DNA of 64,000 nt from Pseudomonadota bacterium (GCA_023442945.1 JAEZWW010000113.1:24379-88378); one strand, 5' to 3'. Positions 8,881-16,706 are shown, counted from the first letter of the stretch. The notes: a model not told the origin generated them from the sequence alone. Made by a program: numbers and translations.

Positions 8881-8978
8881 GGCGCGGCTTCCCCCCGCGG
8901 GGGGACGGCGCCAGCGCCCCGGCGCAGGTCCGGGCGCGGCGCCTGCTGGATTGGCCTGCTCCGCGGCCCGCTTGGCGG
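8881..8978 (+). repeat. family B repeat, copy 1
   Basis: It shares blocks such as GGGGGACGGCGCCAGCGCC, GCGCAGGTCCGGGC and GGCCTGCTCCGCGGCC with 11040-11163 and, more loosely, 19882-20009. All three are on the plus strand and next to nir genes. It contains the inverted CCCCCCGCGGGGGG. Confidence 0.75.
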
Positions 8979-9072
8979 CTTGCTGCGCAGCCGCCGGCAG
9001 ACGGCGCGTCAGTGCCTCGTGCCAACCCCGGGCACCAGCCGGTGCCCGGTTTCATCCCAAGGAGAAGTTTCG

Positions 9073-9381
9073 ATGAAATCGCTTGCTTTGATCGCTACGG
9101 CGCTGGCTTTTGTGGCCACCCCGGCGTTGGCTGATCCGGAGGCCGCCATGAACAAGGCCGGCTGCATGGCTTGCCACGCCAAGGACAAGAAGCTGGTCGG
9201 TCCGTCCTTCAAGGACATCGCCGCCAAGTACAAAGGCCAGGACGCCAGCGCCAAGCTGATGGACAAGGTGCGCAAGGGCGGCTCGGGCGTGTTTGGCCCG
9301 ATCCCGATGGCGCCCAACGGCCCGGACAAGATCAGCGACGCCGATCTGAAGGCCGCGGTCGACTTCATCCTGAAGTCCTGA
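9073..9381 (+). CDS. nirM: cytochrome c-551-type electron donor NirM
   Basis: A 102-residue class I c-type cytochrome that passes electrons to NirS in the periplasm. It has a signal peptide (residues 1-20, ending PALA), the heme motif C31MACH35 and the distal axial Met79 in GPIPMAPN, typical of cytochrome c551/c552. The start is set by AAGGAG nine bases before ATG 9073 and by the signal peptide. It is the second gene of the nir cluster, separated from nirS by repeat-rich DNA, so it may have its own promoter or depend on read-through. Confidence 0.93.
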   Translation: MKSLALIATALAFVATPALADPEAAMNKAGCMACHAKDKKLVGPSFKDIAAKYKGQDASAKLMDKVRKGGSGVFGPIPMAPNGPDKISDADLKAAVDFILKS

Positions 9382-9402
9382 GCCCTGCCCTCTGCCTTCG
9401 AC

Positions 9403-9771
9403 ATGCCCCGGAATACTCTCCTTTTGATAGCTGCTTGCGCAGTTCTCACTAGCGCTGCGGCCGCAAAAGACCTGAAATCCGGGGCCTCTGACACGGCCCT
9501 GCCCGCCGCGCGCCAGACCCAACTGGTGCGCATGGTGCGGCAGGATTGCGGCTCGTGCCACGGCATCCAGCTGACCGGTGGGCTGGGCCCGGCGCTCACG
9601 CGCGAGCGCATGGCCGACATGCCGCTGGACAGCCTCACCGCCGTCATCTACCACGGCCGCCCTGGCACGCCGATGCCCGGATGGAAAACGATGCTGACCG
9701 AGCCCGAGGCCGCCTGGATCGCCCAGCGTCTGCAGACCGGCTTCCCGCTGGATCAGGGCGCCGCGCCCTGA
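9403..9771 (+). CDS. nirC: c-type cytochrome NirC
   Basis: A 122-residue monoheme c-type cytochrome with the heme site C49GSCH53 and a downstream Met (GTPMPGW) as likely axial ligand. NirC acts in electron transfer linked to NirS or to heme d1 maturation. It begins 21 bases after nirM. The first 26 residues, including the signal peptide (LLLIAACAVLTSAAAA), are encoded by DNA that matches a family A repeat in reverse orientation (9422-9478). The codons TTG ATA GCT GCT TGC GCA GTT of that stretch are unlike the GC-rich codons around it. The repeat therefore appears to have supplied, or replaced, the export signal. Confidence 0.9.
   Translation: MPRNTLLLIAACAVLTSAAAAKDLKSGASDTALPAARQTQLVRMVRQDCGSCHGIQLTGGLGPALTRERMADMPLDSLTAVIYHGRPGTPMPGWKTMLTEPEAAWIAQRLQTGFPLDQGAAP
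9422..9478 (-). repeat. family A repeat forming the nirC signal-peptide codons
   Basis: Read on the minus strand it contains CAGCGCTAGTGAG, then CTGCGCAAGCAGCTATCAAA, matching the copy at 33125-33175 and the general consensus. It is in frame with nirC. Confidence 0.85.
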
Positions 9772-9811
9772 CCGGCCCGCGCCTTCCCCCCGCCGTTCCT
9801 TTTCCCTGCGC

Positions 9812-11020
9812 ATGGCCTTCTTCTCCCAACTTTCCCCCCTGCTGCTTGCCGCCGGCCTGCTGGCAGGCTGCGCCACGTCCGGCACGTCCTCTCCTTCTTC
9901 GCTGCTGGTGCCGCCTGAGCGCGGCAACGGCGACCTGGGCCTGGTGATCGAGCGCGAATCCGGCACGCTGGGCGTGCTGGACACCACGGCGCGCACGCGC
10001 CTGGGCACCATTGCCGGCCTGGGCGATCTGTCGCACGCGTCGGTCGTGTTCTCGCGCGACGGCGCGCTGGCCTATGTGTTCGGGCGCGACGGCGGCCTGA
10101 CCAAGGTCAACCTGCGCACCGGCGCCGTTGCAGGCCGCGTCATGCAGGCCGGCAACAGCATCGGCGGCGCCATATCGACCGACGGCAGCCTGGTCGTGGC
10201 GCAGAACTACCAGCCTGGCGGCGTGAAGGTGTTCGATGCGCGCACGCTCGAGTTGCTGGCCGACATCCCCGCCGTGGTCGACGGCAAGGCCTCGCGCGTG
10301 GTGGGCCTGGCCGATATCCCGCGCAACCGCTTCATCTTCTCGCTGTTCGACGCGGGCCAGATCTGGATCGCCGATTTGGCCGACCCGAAGCAGCCCAAGA
10401 TTCAGAAATTCACCGACATCGGCCAACAGCCCTACGACGCGCTGATCACCCCCGATGGCCGCCACTACATCGCCGGCCTGTTTGGCGAAGACGGTCTGGC
10501 CAAGATCGATCTGTGGGCGGCCGAGCAGAAGGTGGAACGCATCCTGCCCGGCTACGGCAAGGGCCAGCAGCCGCTGCCCGTCTTCAAGATGCCGCACCTG
10601 CGCGGCTGGGCCGTGGCCGGGCGCCACGCCTACCTGCCCGCCGTGGGCCGACACGAGGTGCTGGTGGTCGACACGCAGACCTGGCAGGAAGTCGGCCGCA
10701 TTCCGGTCGCCGGCCAGCCGGTATTCGTGATGGCGCGACCCGACGGGCGCCAGGTGTGGGTCAACTTTGCGGTGCCCGACTACGACCAGGTGCAGGTGAT
10801 CGACACACAAACGCGCCAGATCGTGCACAGCCTGAAGCCCGGCAAGGCCGTGCTGCACATGGAATTCACCCCGCGCGGCGATGCCGTGTGGATCAGCACG
10901 CGCGACGACCACCGCATGGCGGTGATCGATACGCAGAGCTTCCAGACGCTGGCGACGCTGCCGGCGAAGTCGCCAAGTGGGATCTTTTTCACCTCGCGCG
11001 CTGCGCGCACCGGCTTTTAG
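9812..11020 (+). CDS. nirF: heme d1 biosynthesis lipoprotein NirF
   Basis: A 402-residue protein homologous to the d1-propeller half of NirS, required for heme d1 formation. The N-terminus is a lipoprotein signal with lipobox LLAGC (Cys20), so it is anchored to a membrane on the periplasmic side. The rest is an eight-bladed propeller (NGDLGLVIERESGTLGVLD onward, with repeats such as GEDGLAKIDLWAAE). Its reaction is debated: it binds late heme d1 intermediates and has been proposed as a dehydrogenase or as a partner of NirN and NirS. It follows nirC by 40 bases. There is no CXXCH motif, which separates it from NirN. Confidence 0.93.
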   Translation: MAFFSQLSPLLLAAGLLAGCATSGTSSPSSLLVPPERGNGDLGLVIERESGTLGVLDTTARTRLGTIAGLGDLSHASVVFSRDGALAYVFGRDGGLTKVNLRTGAVAGRVMQAGNSIGGAISTDGSLVVAQNYQPGGVKVFDARTLELLADIPAVVDGKASRVVGLADIPRNRFIFSLFDAGQIWIADLADPKQPKIQKFTDIGQQPYDALITPDGRHYIAGLFGEDGLAKIDLWAAEQKVERILPGYGKGQQPLPVFKMPHLRGWAVAGRHAYLPAVGRHEVLVVDTQTWQEVGRIPVAGQPVFVMARPDGRQVWVNFAVPDYDQVQVIDTQTRQIVHSLKPGKAVLHMEFTPRGDAVWISTRDDHRMAVIDTQSFQTLATLPAKSPSGIFFTSRAARTGF

Positions 11021-11039
11021 AACGTGAAACACCCCCCCG

Positions 11040-11163
11040 AGTCGCTTCGCGCCTTCCCCCCGCACTCTGCGCGCTGCGCGCTCCGGGCAGGGGGACAACG
11101 CCGATGCCCGGCGCAGGTCCGGGCATGGCGTTCGCTGGGGCGGCCTGCTCCGCGGCCATTGGC
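11040..11163 (+). repeat. family B repeat, copy 2
   Basis: It shares GCGCAGGTCCGGGC and GGCCTGCTCCGCGGCC with the copy at 8881-8978. It fills most of the 265-base gap between nirF and nirDL, which has no other feature beyond an SD-like GGGGGGAA before nirDL. Confidence 0.75.
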
Positions 11164-11285
11164 TCGGTGGAGGGCGGTGGGGTGCTGGGCTTTTGCCGAC
11201 GGAGTGGCAGCACCCTCGTCCAAAGCTGTTGTTTCAGTTCGCGGTGGGTGCGCGGTGGCGGGAATGCTGGGGGGAATGGTTCGCC

Positions 11286-12347
11286 ATGCCTGAAACTTCG
11301 CGCGCTCTGCGCACCGCCCTGCCCAAGTCGCCAGCTTGGATGCCCCGCCTGCTGAACGAATGGCAACGCGGCTTTCCACTATCAAATCGGCCATTCGCCC
11401 TAGTGGGACAAGCGCTGGCAGCTACAGAAAGCGAAGTGATGGACGCCGTCTCCGGCCTGCTGGCCAGCGGCGCGGCCAGCCGTTTGGGTGGTGTGTGGGC
11501 GCCGGGTGCGGGCGGCAGTGCGCTGCTGTGCGCGATGGCGGTGCCGCCGGCGCGGCTCGCGCAGGTGGCGGCGCAGGTGTCGGCGCACGCGGGGGTGAAC
11601 CACAACTACGAGCGGGAACACCGCATCAACCTCTGGTTTGTGACCACAGGGTGCGACGCTGCGGCCGTGGAAAGCGTCTTGCAAGCCATCGAGCGCGACA
11701 CCGGCTTGCCCGTGCTGCGCTTGGCGATGCAGCGCGCCTACCGGATCGATCTGGGTTTCGACTTGCACGGACCCGCCGGCGCGGGCGGTGTGCAACAGCG
11801 CGCGCCCAAGGTGCGCGCCGAGCACGCGCCGCTGGCCGCGCTGGTGGAAGCGGGCGTGCCGCTGGTGCCCGCACCCTACGCGCAGTGGGCCACGCAGCTG
11901 GGCTGCAGCGAAGCGGATGTGCTGGCGCAACTGCAAGCCTGGCTGGACGCGGGCACGCTGCGCCGCCTGGGCCTGGTGGTGCGCCACCACGAGGTCGGCT
12001 TTGGCGCCAACGCCATGACGGTGTTCGACCTGCCGGATGATCAGGTCGACACCTTCGGCGAGCGCCTGGCCGCGCAGCCGGGCGTGACGCTGTGCTACCG
12101 CCGCACGCGCGCCGCCGGCTGGCCCTACAACCTGTACTGCATGGTGCACGGCCGCAGCCGGGGCGACACGCTGGCCCTGCTGCACGCCGCCATCGCCGGC
12201 GCCGGGCTGCAAGCGGCGCCACAGCAGGTGCTGTTCAGCCGCCAGCGCTTCAAGCAGACCGGCGCGCGCTACTTTCGCCCGCTGCCAGTCGACGATCACC
12301 TGCACGCCAACCGATCCCCCACACCTGAGGCCGCCCATGCCGACTGA
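11286..12347 (+). CDS. siroheme decarboxylase subunit NirDL (fused)
   Basis: A 353-residue protein made of two AsnC/Lrp-like modules in tandem (about residues 15-165 and 175-345). It corresponds to a fusion of NirD and NirL, which with NirGH decarboxylate siroheme to didecarboxysiroheme in heme d1 synthesis. Each module has an HTH-like part and the conserved NHNYEREHRINLWFV / CYRRTRAAGWPYNLYCMVHG blocks, whose histidines are needed for catalysis. ATG 11286 is taken over the codon at 11193, which would start in non-conserved repeat DNA. The stop overlaps nirGH by 11 bases. Codons for about residues 33-48 resemble a family A repeat. Confidence 0.92.
   Translation: MPETSRALRTALPKSPAWMPRLLNEWQRGFPLSNRPFALVGQALAATESEVMDAVSGLLASGAASRLGGVWAPGAGGSALLCAMAVPPARLAQVAAQVSAHAGVNHNYEREHRINLWFVTTGCDAAAVESVLQAIERDTGLPVLRLAMQRAYRIDLGFDLHGPAGAGGVQQRAPKVRAEHAPLAALVEAGVPLVPAPYAQWATQLGCSEADVLAQLQAWLDAGTLRRLGLVVRHHEVGFGANAMTVFDLPDDQVDTFGERLAAQPGVTLCYRRTRAAGWPYNLYCMVHGRSRGDTLALLHAAIAGAGLQAAPQQVLFSRQRFKQTGARYFRPLPVDDHLHANRSPTPEAAHAD
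11384..11430 (+). repeat. family A-like sequence inside nirDL (weak)
   Basis: AAATCGGCC, GCCCTAG and CAGCTACAGAAAG occur in the same order and nearly the same spacing as in 13461-13512. The codons CTA, GGA, CAA, GCA, GCT and ACA are AT-richer than their surroundings. The encoded residues are nevertheless normal for the family. Confidence 0.45.
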
Positions 12348-13428
12348 CGCGCTGCAAGCGCCCGTGCAAACCCCCGCGCCGCGCCTGCCCGCCGGCATCG
12401 AGCTGGACGACGCCCGCCTGATCGACCGCCTGCAGCTGGAACTGCCGCTGACCGAGCACCCGTTTGCCGACACCGGCGCCGCGCTGGGCTTGAGCGAAGC
12501 GGTCGTCATCGATCGGCTGGGTCGCCTGCTCAGCACCGGCGTGCTGACGCGCCTGGGTCCGCTGTTTCAGATCGAACGCGCAGGTGGCCAGTTCATCCTC
12601 GCCGCGCTGGAAGTGCCCGAAGCGCGCTTTGCCGAGGTCACAGCGCTGGTGAACGAGCTGCCCGAGGTCGCCCACAACTACCTGCGCGACCACCGGCTGA
12701 ACATGTGGTTCGTCGTCGCGGCGGAAACGCCCGAGGCCGCCTGGGCCGCGTGCGACCGCATCGAAGCCGCCACCGGCCTGCCCGTGCACGCCTTCCCCAA
12801 GGAGCGCGAGTTTTTCGTCGGCCTGTACCTGCCGCTGCTCGGGCCCGCGCGCCAGGCCGTGCCATCGTTGTTGCACCCAGCCGCGCCGAGCTTGCAACGC
12901 AGCGCCTCAACGCCCGGAGGCCCCACCGCGGCGCCCCGCCCGCATGTGCTGAACGACGCCGACCGCGCGTTGATCGCCGCCACGCAAGCCGGCCTGCCCT
13001 TGGTGCCGCGCCCCTACGACAGCGTGGCCGCCGTGCTGGGCACCGGTGGCGCCGAGGTGCGCGAGCACCTGGCCCAGCTGTGCGCCGCCGGCGTGGTGCG
13101 CCGCATCGCCGCCGTGCCCAACCACTACCGCCTGGGCTACGTCGCCAACGGCATGAGCGTGTGGGACGTCCAAGATACCGAGGTCGACCGCCTGGGCGAG
13201 CTGCTGGGCAGCCAGCCGGCCGTCAGCCACTGTTACCGGCGCCCGCGCAAGGCCGGCGTGTGGCGCTACAACCTGTTCGCCATGCTGCACGGCCACAGCC
13301 GCGAAGAAGTGCTGGCCCAGGCCGACGCGGTGGCGCGCCTGCTGGGGCCGGCCTGCCGCGCCCACGACGTGCTGTTTTCCAGCGCGATCCTGAAAAAGAC
13401 TGGGCTGCGGCTACGGCAGGCGATTTGA
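12337..13428 (+). CDS. siroheme decarboxylase subunit NirGH (fused)
   Basis: A 363-residue tandem AsnC/Lrp-like protein, the partner of NirDL in siroheme decarboxylation. Module one includes LPLTEHPFADTGAALGLSE and HNYLRDHRLNMWFVV; module two includes GLPLVPRPYDSVAAVLG and CYRRPRKAGVWRYNLFAMLHG. An Ala/Pro-rich linker (about residues 170-200) separates them. It overlaps the end of nirDL by 11 bases, implying translational coupling. It is the last plus-strand nir gene before the minus-strand block at 13.6-16.7 kb. Assigning this copy as GH rather than DL follows gene order and is less certain than the family. Confidence 0.9.
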   Translation: MPTDALQAPVQTPAPRLPAGIELDDARLIDRLQLELPLTEHPFADTGAALGLSEAVVIDRLGRLLSTGVLTRLGPLFQIERAGGQFILAALEVPEARFAEVTALVNELPEVAHNYLRDHRLNMWFVVAAETPEAAWAACDRIEAATGLPVHAFPKEREFFVGLYLPLLGPARQAVPSLLHPAAPSLQRSASTPGGPTAAPRPHVLNDADRALIAATQAGLPLVPRPYDSVAAVLGTGGAEVREHLAQLCAAGVVRRIAAVPNHYRLGYVANGMSVWDVQDTEVDRLGELLGSQPAVSHCYRRPRKAGVWRYNLFAMLHGHSREEVLAQADAVARLLGPACRAHDVLFSSAILKKTGLRLRQAI

Positions 13429-13460
13429 CGCAGGGGGGTCGCCGTGCTGGCGCAGATTTG

Positions 13461-13512
13461 AAAGCAATCGGCCTCTGGCCCTAGATCCAATTGCGCGGCC
13501 AGCTACTGAAAG
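13461..13512 (+). repeat. family A repeat after nirGH
   Basis: It reads AATCGGCCTCTGGCCCTAG ... TTGCGCGGCCAGCTACTGAAAG, close to consensus. It lies in the 199-base gap between convergent nirGH and the lipoprotein gene, where I see nothing else. Confidence 0.9.
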
Positions 13513-13627
13513 CGCAGCAAGGGCCAGGTGATCTAGACCCATCGTCACACACCCAACGCACACGGCGACGCTCGAAAGTTTGCATGGCTCGGTGCGGCAC
13601 ACGCCCGCGCCACCTGCCCCGCAATCT

Positions 13628-14239
13628 TCAAGACTTGTTGCCGTACAGGCACTGCCAGAACACCGCTTTTTGGTAGCGGTCGGCCGACTGGGACGCGGGC
13701 GCCGCATACACCTCGGCCGCGGTGGCGTTGACGAAGGCATCGGGGTAGACGCCCTTGTCCTTGAACATGCCGCGCACCTTGGTCGCCGCCGCTGCCTGGG
13801 GCATGCCACCGTCCTTGAAGCCCTGCAGAAAGAACGGCACGTCCACGCGCGCATAGCAACCCCGCACCTGATCGCGCGTGCGGTTGACGCCCAATTGGTT
13901 GCGCTTCGCGCAGGCCATCAGCTTGTCGGCGGCAAAGTCGGCGTGGTGGCGGATCTGGCGTTTTTGCACCCCGTCAAACAACTCATCGGCGATCTGGCGC
14001 GCCTCCGTGTCGTTCGGCCCCAACCAGCCCAGTACCGCGGACTTATCGCCCTTCTTGATGACCAGGTACTGCCGCGCCATGGTCAGCGCGACCACACCCG
14101 TGCTTTCGCATTCGGTGAACGCCGCTTGCTTGGCGGCCTCGCTGCCCGCAGCGGGCTGCGTGCCGGATGGGCCGGTGCCTGAGCAGGCGGCCAGCAGGCA
14201 AGTGATGGCGACGACGGCGCCGGTCAATCGGTTGAGCAT
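13628..14239 (-). CDS. predicted lipoprotein of unknown function
   Basis: A 203-residue protein with a lipoprotein signal (MLNRLTGAVVAITCLLAACSG, lipobox LAAC, Cys at residue 19), a short Gly/Pro/Ala spacer and a soluble domain. That domain contains Cys44, AKRNQLG and a C-terminal FWQCLYGNKS. I recognise no family. The start at 14239 is chosen over longer in-frame options because it begins the signal peptide and follows GGGAGACCC. It is the distal gene of a minus-strand block that splits the nir cluster and is convergent with nirGH. Whether it contributes to nitrite respiration is unknown. Confidence 0.8.
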   Translation of the reverse strand: MLNRLTGAVVAITCLLAACSGTGPSGTQPAAGSEAAKQAAFTECESTGVVALTMARQYLVIKKGDKSAVLGWLGPNDTEARQIADELFDGVQKRQIRHHADFAADKLMACAKRNQLGVNRTRDQVRGCYARVDVPFFLQGFKDGGMPQAAAATKVRGMFKDKGVYPDAFVNATAAEVYAAPASQSADRYQKAVFWQCLYGNKS

Positions 14240-14376
14240 GGAGGGTCTCCCTTTGTGGACGCCCATCTTGACAGACCCCGGGGTCAGAACAGCGGACGGC
14301 AGGGCTGTCGGGCTATACCCTGCGGGCGATGCGGCGGCGCACGGGGGTACTGGTCGTCTGGACGGCGTTTTTAAGG

Positions 14377-14434
14377 GAAATCGGCAATTCGCCTTACAGT
14401 CACCTGCGCAACCAGCTACGCAATAGATAGCAAA
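14377..14434 (+). repeat. family A repeat upstream of the lipoprotein gene
   Basis: It reads GAAATCGGCAATTCGCCTTACAG, CACCTGCGCAACCAGCTACG, then AATAGATAGC. It fills much of the 226-base gap between two minus-strand genes, where its right end may overlap the promoter. Confidence 0.88.
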
Positions 14435-14465
14435 CAGGCGATTGAGAGCCGCCCGCTTCAGCACC

Positions 14466-14876
14466 TCAGCGCTTGTCCCGTGGCGCCGCCGCCCGGTCGC
14501 GCCGGTGCAGCCAGCGGTCGAGCCCATAGCCCAGCACCCCACCGATGGCGATCGGCACCAGGGCGAAGACCGGGATCGTCACCAGCGCGACGCCCGCCTG
14601 CGCGTCGCCGGACAGGTCGAGCACGGCGTGCCCGTACCCGACAAAACCAAAGCCCGCCAACACCGGCAACGCCAGCGACAACGGGTAGCGGTACGCCAGG
14701 CTGACCAGCAGCAGGCTGCCCCAGACCAGGGCGTTGCAGCCGCTGATGAACAGGCTGGGCTCCCACGCGTAGGGGTCGTACTGGTCCACCCAGACCCGGC
14801 CACCGGGCAAGCGCACCAGGTAGGGCAGGAGCACGCCGAGGATCACGATCAAGAGACGGGCGGTCGACATGGACAT
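14466..14876 (-). CDS. small four-helix membrane protein, unknown function
   Basis: A 136-residue hydrophobic protein with about four membrane segments (near residues 6-23, 42-64, 68-86 and 96-120) and a positively charged C-terminus (RWLHRRDRAAAPRDKR), which by the positive-inside rule is cytoplasmic. I recognise no family. Two starts are possible, ATG 14876 and ATG 14870, and neither has a strong SD. It is in the minus-strand block between nirGH and nirJ, 79 bases from the next membrane protein gene. Confidence 0.7.
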   Translation of the reverse strand: MSMSTARLLIVILGVLLPYLVRLPGGRVWVDQYDPYAWEPSLFISGCNALVWGSLLLVSLAYRYPLSLALPVLAGFGFVGYGHAVLDLSGDAQAGVALVTIPVFALVPIAIGGVLGYGLDRWLHRRDRAAAPRDKR

Positions 14877-14955
14877 GTGAAAAGGCCCTTCTAGGCGATG
14901 GAGGGCGTTGCCGCTTGGCCGCCGCAGCGGGGCGCACTGCGTCGTCCGGCAAACC

Positions 14956-15240
14956 TCAGCCGAGCCAGCGGCGCCAACCGATCGCCAGCGCCAGCAACAG
15001 CAGAATCAGCACCGCGCCCAGCCACAGGCGGTCGCCGCGCACTTCGGATGGGTCGGGAGGCTGCGGCGCGCCCGGGTCCAGCCGGGCTTCGCCGCGCACG
15101 GCCGCGCGCACGCTGGACCACAGCACGCGCCACAAGGTCTGGCCCTGCCACGGCGTCACCCACAGCGTGTAGGCCAGCGAGCCGAGCGCGCCGGCGTACA
15201 GCCACCAGAACTCGCCCAGGTGCCCCAGCAAGGTGAACAC
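14956..15240 (-). CDS. small membrane protein, unknown function
   Basis: A 94-residue protein with a hydrophobic N-terminal segment (about residues 8-28), a charged central part (SVRAAVRGEARLDPGAPQPP) and a C-terminal membrane helix (about residues 72-90, VLILLLLALAIGW). No family is recognised. It lies 30 bases downstream of the DUF5329 gene on the same strand, so the two are probably co-transcribed. Confidence 0.62.
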   Translation of the reverse strand: MFTLLGHLGEFWWLYAGALGSLAYTLWVTPWQGQTLWRVLWSSVRAAVRGEARLDPGAPQPPDPSEVRGDRLWLGAVLILLLLALAIGWRRWLG

Positions 15241-15270
15241 GCCGACCTGCCCTTTACGCGCGCCGTGCGC

Positions 15271-15669
15271 TCACCGGCGCAGCGCCTTCAGCTGCTGGCC
15301 AAACCACCGCTGGCTGGGCACGGGCGCTGCGTTGCCACAGCGCACCTGGTAGGGCTTGCCCGAGGCGCTGCTTTGCGTGCCCGCGCGTTCGATGAACAGC
15401 TCGGTCGTCGGGGCCAGGTCGCGCTTGCGCAGGTAGTCGTACTTCTGGCGCAGGTGATCGGCGGCCCTGGCCGCGTCGTACCAGCTGCCGTTGCGCTGAA
15501 ACTCGCACCCCGACTGCTTGAGCGCGCTGAACAGCTGTTCGATCTCCTGCTGCGTGGCGGCCGATGGCGCCTGCGCCCAGGCGCTGCCCGCCACCGCCAG
15601 CGCGCCCGCCAGCACCCGCGCGCGGCGCGCCCAGCGGCCGGGCGGCAGCGGTTCAGACCTTGGCCGCAT
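15271..15669 (-). CDS. DUF5329 (YfeK-like) protein
   Basis: A 132-residue exported protein with the DUF5329 pattern: EIEQLFSALKQSGCEFQRNG, HLRQKYDYLRKR, ELFIERAGTQSS and SGKPYQVRCG, as in E. coli YfeK. Function is unknown. The N-terminus (RARVLAGALAVAGSAWA) is a signal peptide preceded by an Arg/Pro-rich leader. ATG 15669 overlaps the upstream gene by 17 bases, suggesting coupling; the in-frame codon at 15693 would lengthen the leader. The two cysteines may form a periplasmic disulfide. Confidence 0.78.
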   Translation of the reverse strand: MRPRSEPLPPGRWARRARVLAGALAVAGSAWAQAPSAATQQEIEQLFSALKQSGCEFQRNGSWYDAARAADHLRQKYDYLRKRDLAPTTELFIERAGTQSSASGKPYQVRCGNAAPVPSQRWFGQQLKALRR

Positions 15670-16159
15670 ACAAGGTGGCGACTTGCCGGCCAAAGGCCAC
15701 GCTCGCCTTGGGCGGCTTCTTCTCGTCGTTGAATTCGGGCAGGCCGCCGACGGCGCGGGCGTGCTCGGCCAGGCAGCGGTATTCGAACTGGGCGACCTCC
15801 CCCATCACCTCCAGGTCGCACGGTTGGTGAGACGTCACGTCGCACGGGAACGGCGCCACCGACACGTACAAGGCCCGCGCCACCGACGCGTAGTCCGGGT
15901 AGAGGCAGCGCACACGGTCGGCGCCCTTGTGCCCGGTGCGGCCACGCACGGCGTTGTCAAACTGGCCCAGGCGCGCGCGCAAGCCGCCGCGCGAAATGGT
16001 CATGCCGATGTAGGCGATCTGGCGACACCACGCAAACGGCGCGGTCGGGTCGAACCCTTCATCGGCCAGTGCGCACACGTACACCCCGGGGTGGCCCAAG
16101 CCCGCGATGGCCTCGCGCTGCGGCCACGCCTGCCAGCCTGTGAACCTGTCCTCATACAT
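15653..16159 (-). CDS. GIY-YIG-like domain protein
   Basis: A 168-residue protein whose N-terminal half resembles the GIY-YIG nuclease fold: PGVYVCALADEG stands for the GIY strand, QIAYIGMTISRGGLRARL for the YIG strand and following helix with its arginine, and a conserved-looking GHKGADR follows. Whether the catalytic glutamate is present I cannot say. ATG 16159 is chosen because GGAGGA lies ten bases upstream; a TTG at 16165 is the alternative. The role is unknown; single GIY-YIG domain proteins can be DNA nucleases or inactive relatives. It is co-directional with the DUF5329 gene. Confidence 0.62.
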   Translation of the reverse strand: MYEDRFTGWQAWPQREAIAGLGHPGVYVCALADEGFDPTAPFAWCRQIAYIGMTISRGGLRARLGQFDNAVRGRTGHKGADRVRCLYPDYASVARALYVSVAPFPCDVTSHQPCDLEVMGEVAQFEYRCLAEHARAVGGLPEFNDEKKPPKASVAFGRQVATLYAAKV

Positions 16160-16214
16160 AGTCAAAAAGTCCTCCTCCAGGCGGGGACCTTACCCGATCG
16201 GGTGCCGGTCACCG

Positions 16215-16706
16215 TTAAAAAACCCCCGCTTCCAAGCCGGCTGCCACACCTTCGCCCAAGTCGGCACATTGCGCAAGGGCATTGGCCCCGATGGTCTTGG
16301 GCGCCAGGATCTGCTCGGGCGTTTGCGCGTGGGTGCAGACGATCAGGCCGGGGGCGACGCCTTTGAGGCGCCAGCCGGTGGCGATGCGCTCGATCTGGCG
16401 CAGCGCGTTCTGCCCGTCGCTGCCGGCGCAGACCATCACGGCGTAGGGGCGGCCTTCGATGCGACCCAGCGCCGGGTAGTAGCAGCGGTCGAAGAAGTCC
16501 TTCATCAAGCCGGCGATGGCGGCCAGATTCTCGGGGCAAACGAACAGGTAGCCGTCGGCCGCCAGCACGTCATGGGGGCCTGCGTCGGGCGCGGTCTTCA
16601 GGTGCACGCTGACACCCGCTTGCCGGCGCGCGGCCTCGGCGGCGGCTTCGGCCATCTGGCGGCTACCGCCGGTGAGCGAGTGGTAGACGATGAGCAGGTG
16701 TTTCAT
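16215..16706 (-). CDS. flavodoxin / NAD(P)H-dependent oxidoreductase-like protein
   Basis: A 163-residue protein with the flavodoxin-fold FMN phosphate loop YHSLTGGSRQMAEA near residue 8 and further FMN-contact-like segments (FVCPENLAAIAG, MVCAGSDGQNALRQ). Members shuttle electrons through FMN or reduce quinones or metals with NAD(P)H. It is divergent from nirJ across a 236-base region. Because NirJ is a radical SAM enzyme that needs a low-potential reductant, this protein is a reasonable candidate donor, but that rests on position alone. ATG 16706 gives the standard strand-one start MKHLLIVYHS. Confidence 0.8.
   Translation of the reverse strand: MKHLLIVYHSLTGGSRQMAEAAAEAARRQAGVSVHLKTAPDAGPHDVLAADGYLFVCPENLAAIAGLMKDFFDRCYYPALGRIEGRPYAVMVCAGSDGQNALRQIERIATGWRLKGVAPGLIVCTHAQTPEQILAPKTIGANALAQCADLGEGVAAGLEAGVF

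Larger units (their letters stand above)
8702..9072. other. nirS-nirM intergenic region made of repeats
   Basis: A 371-base gap holding a REP-like palindrome (8753-8815), one family B repeat (8881-8978), and the strong SD AAGGAG before nirM. I see no gene. Confidence 0.6.

Noticed and set aside
6962..9055. 697-codon minus-strand frame opposite nirS
   Set aside because: It is a shadow of nirS caused by codon bias; nirS is unmistakable on the plus strand.
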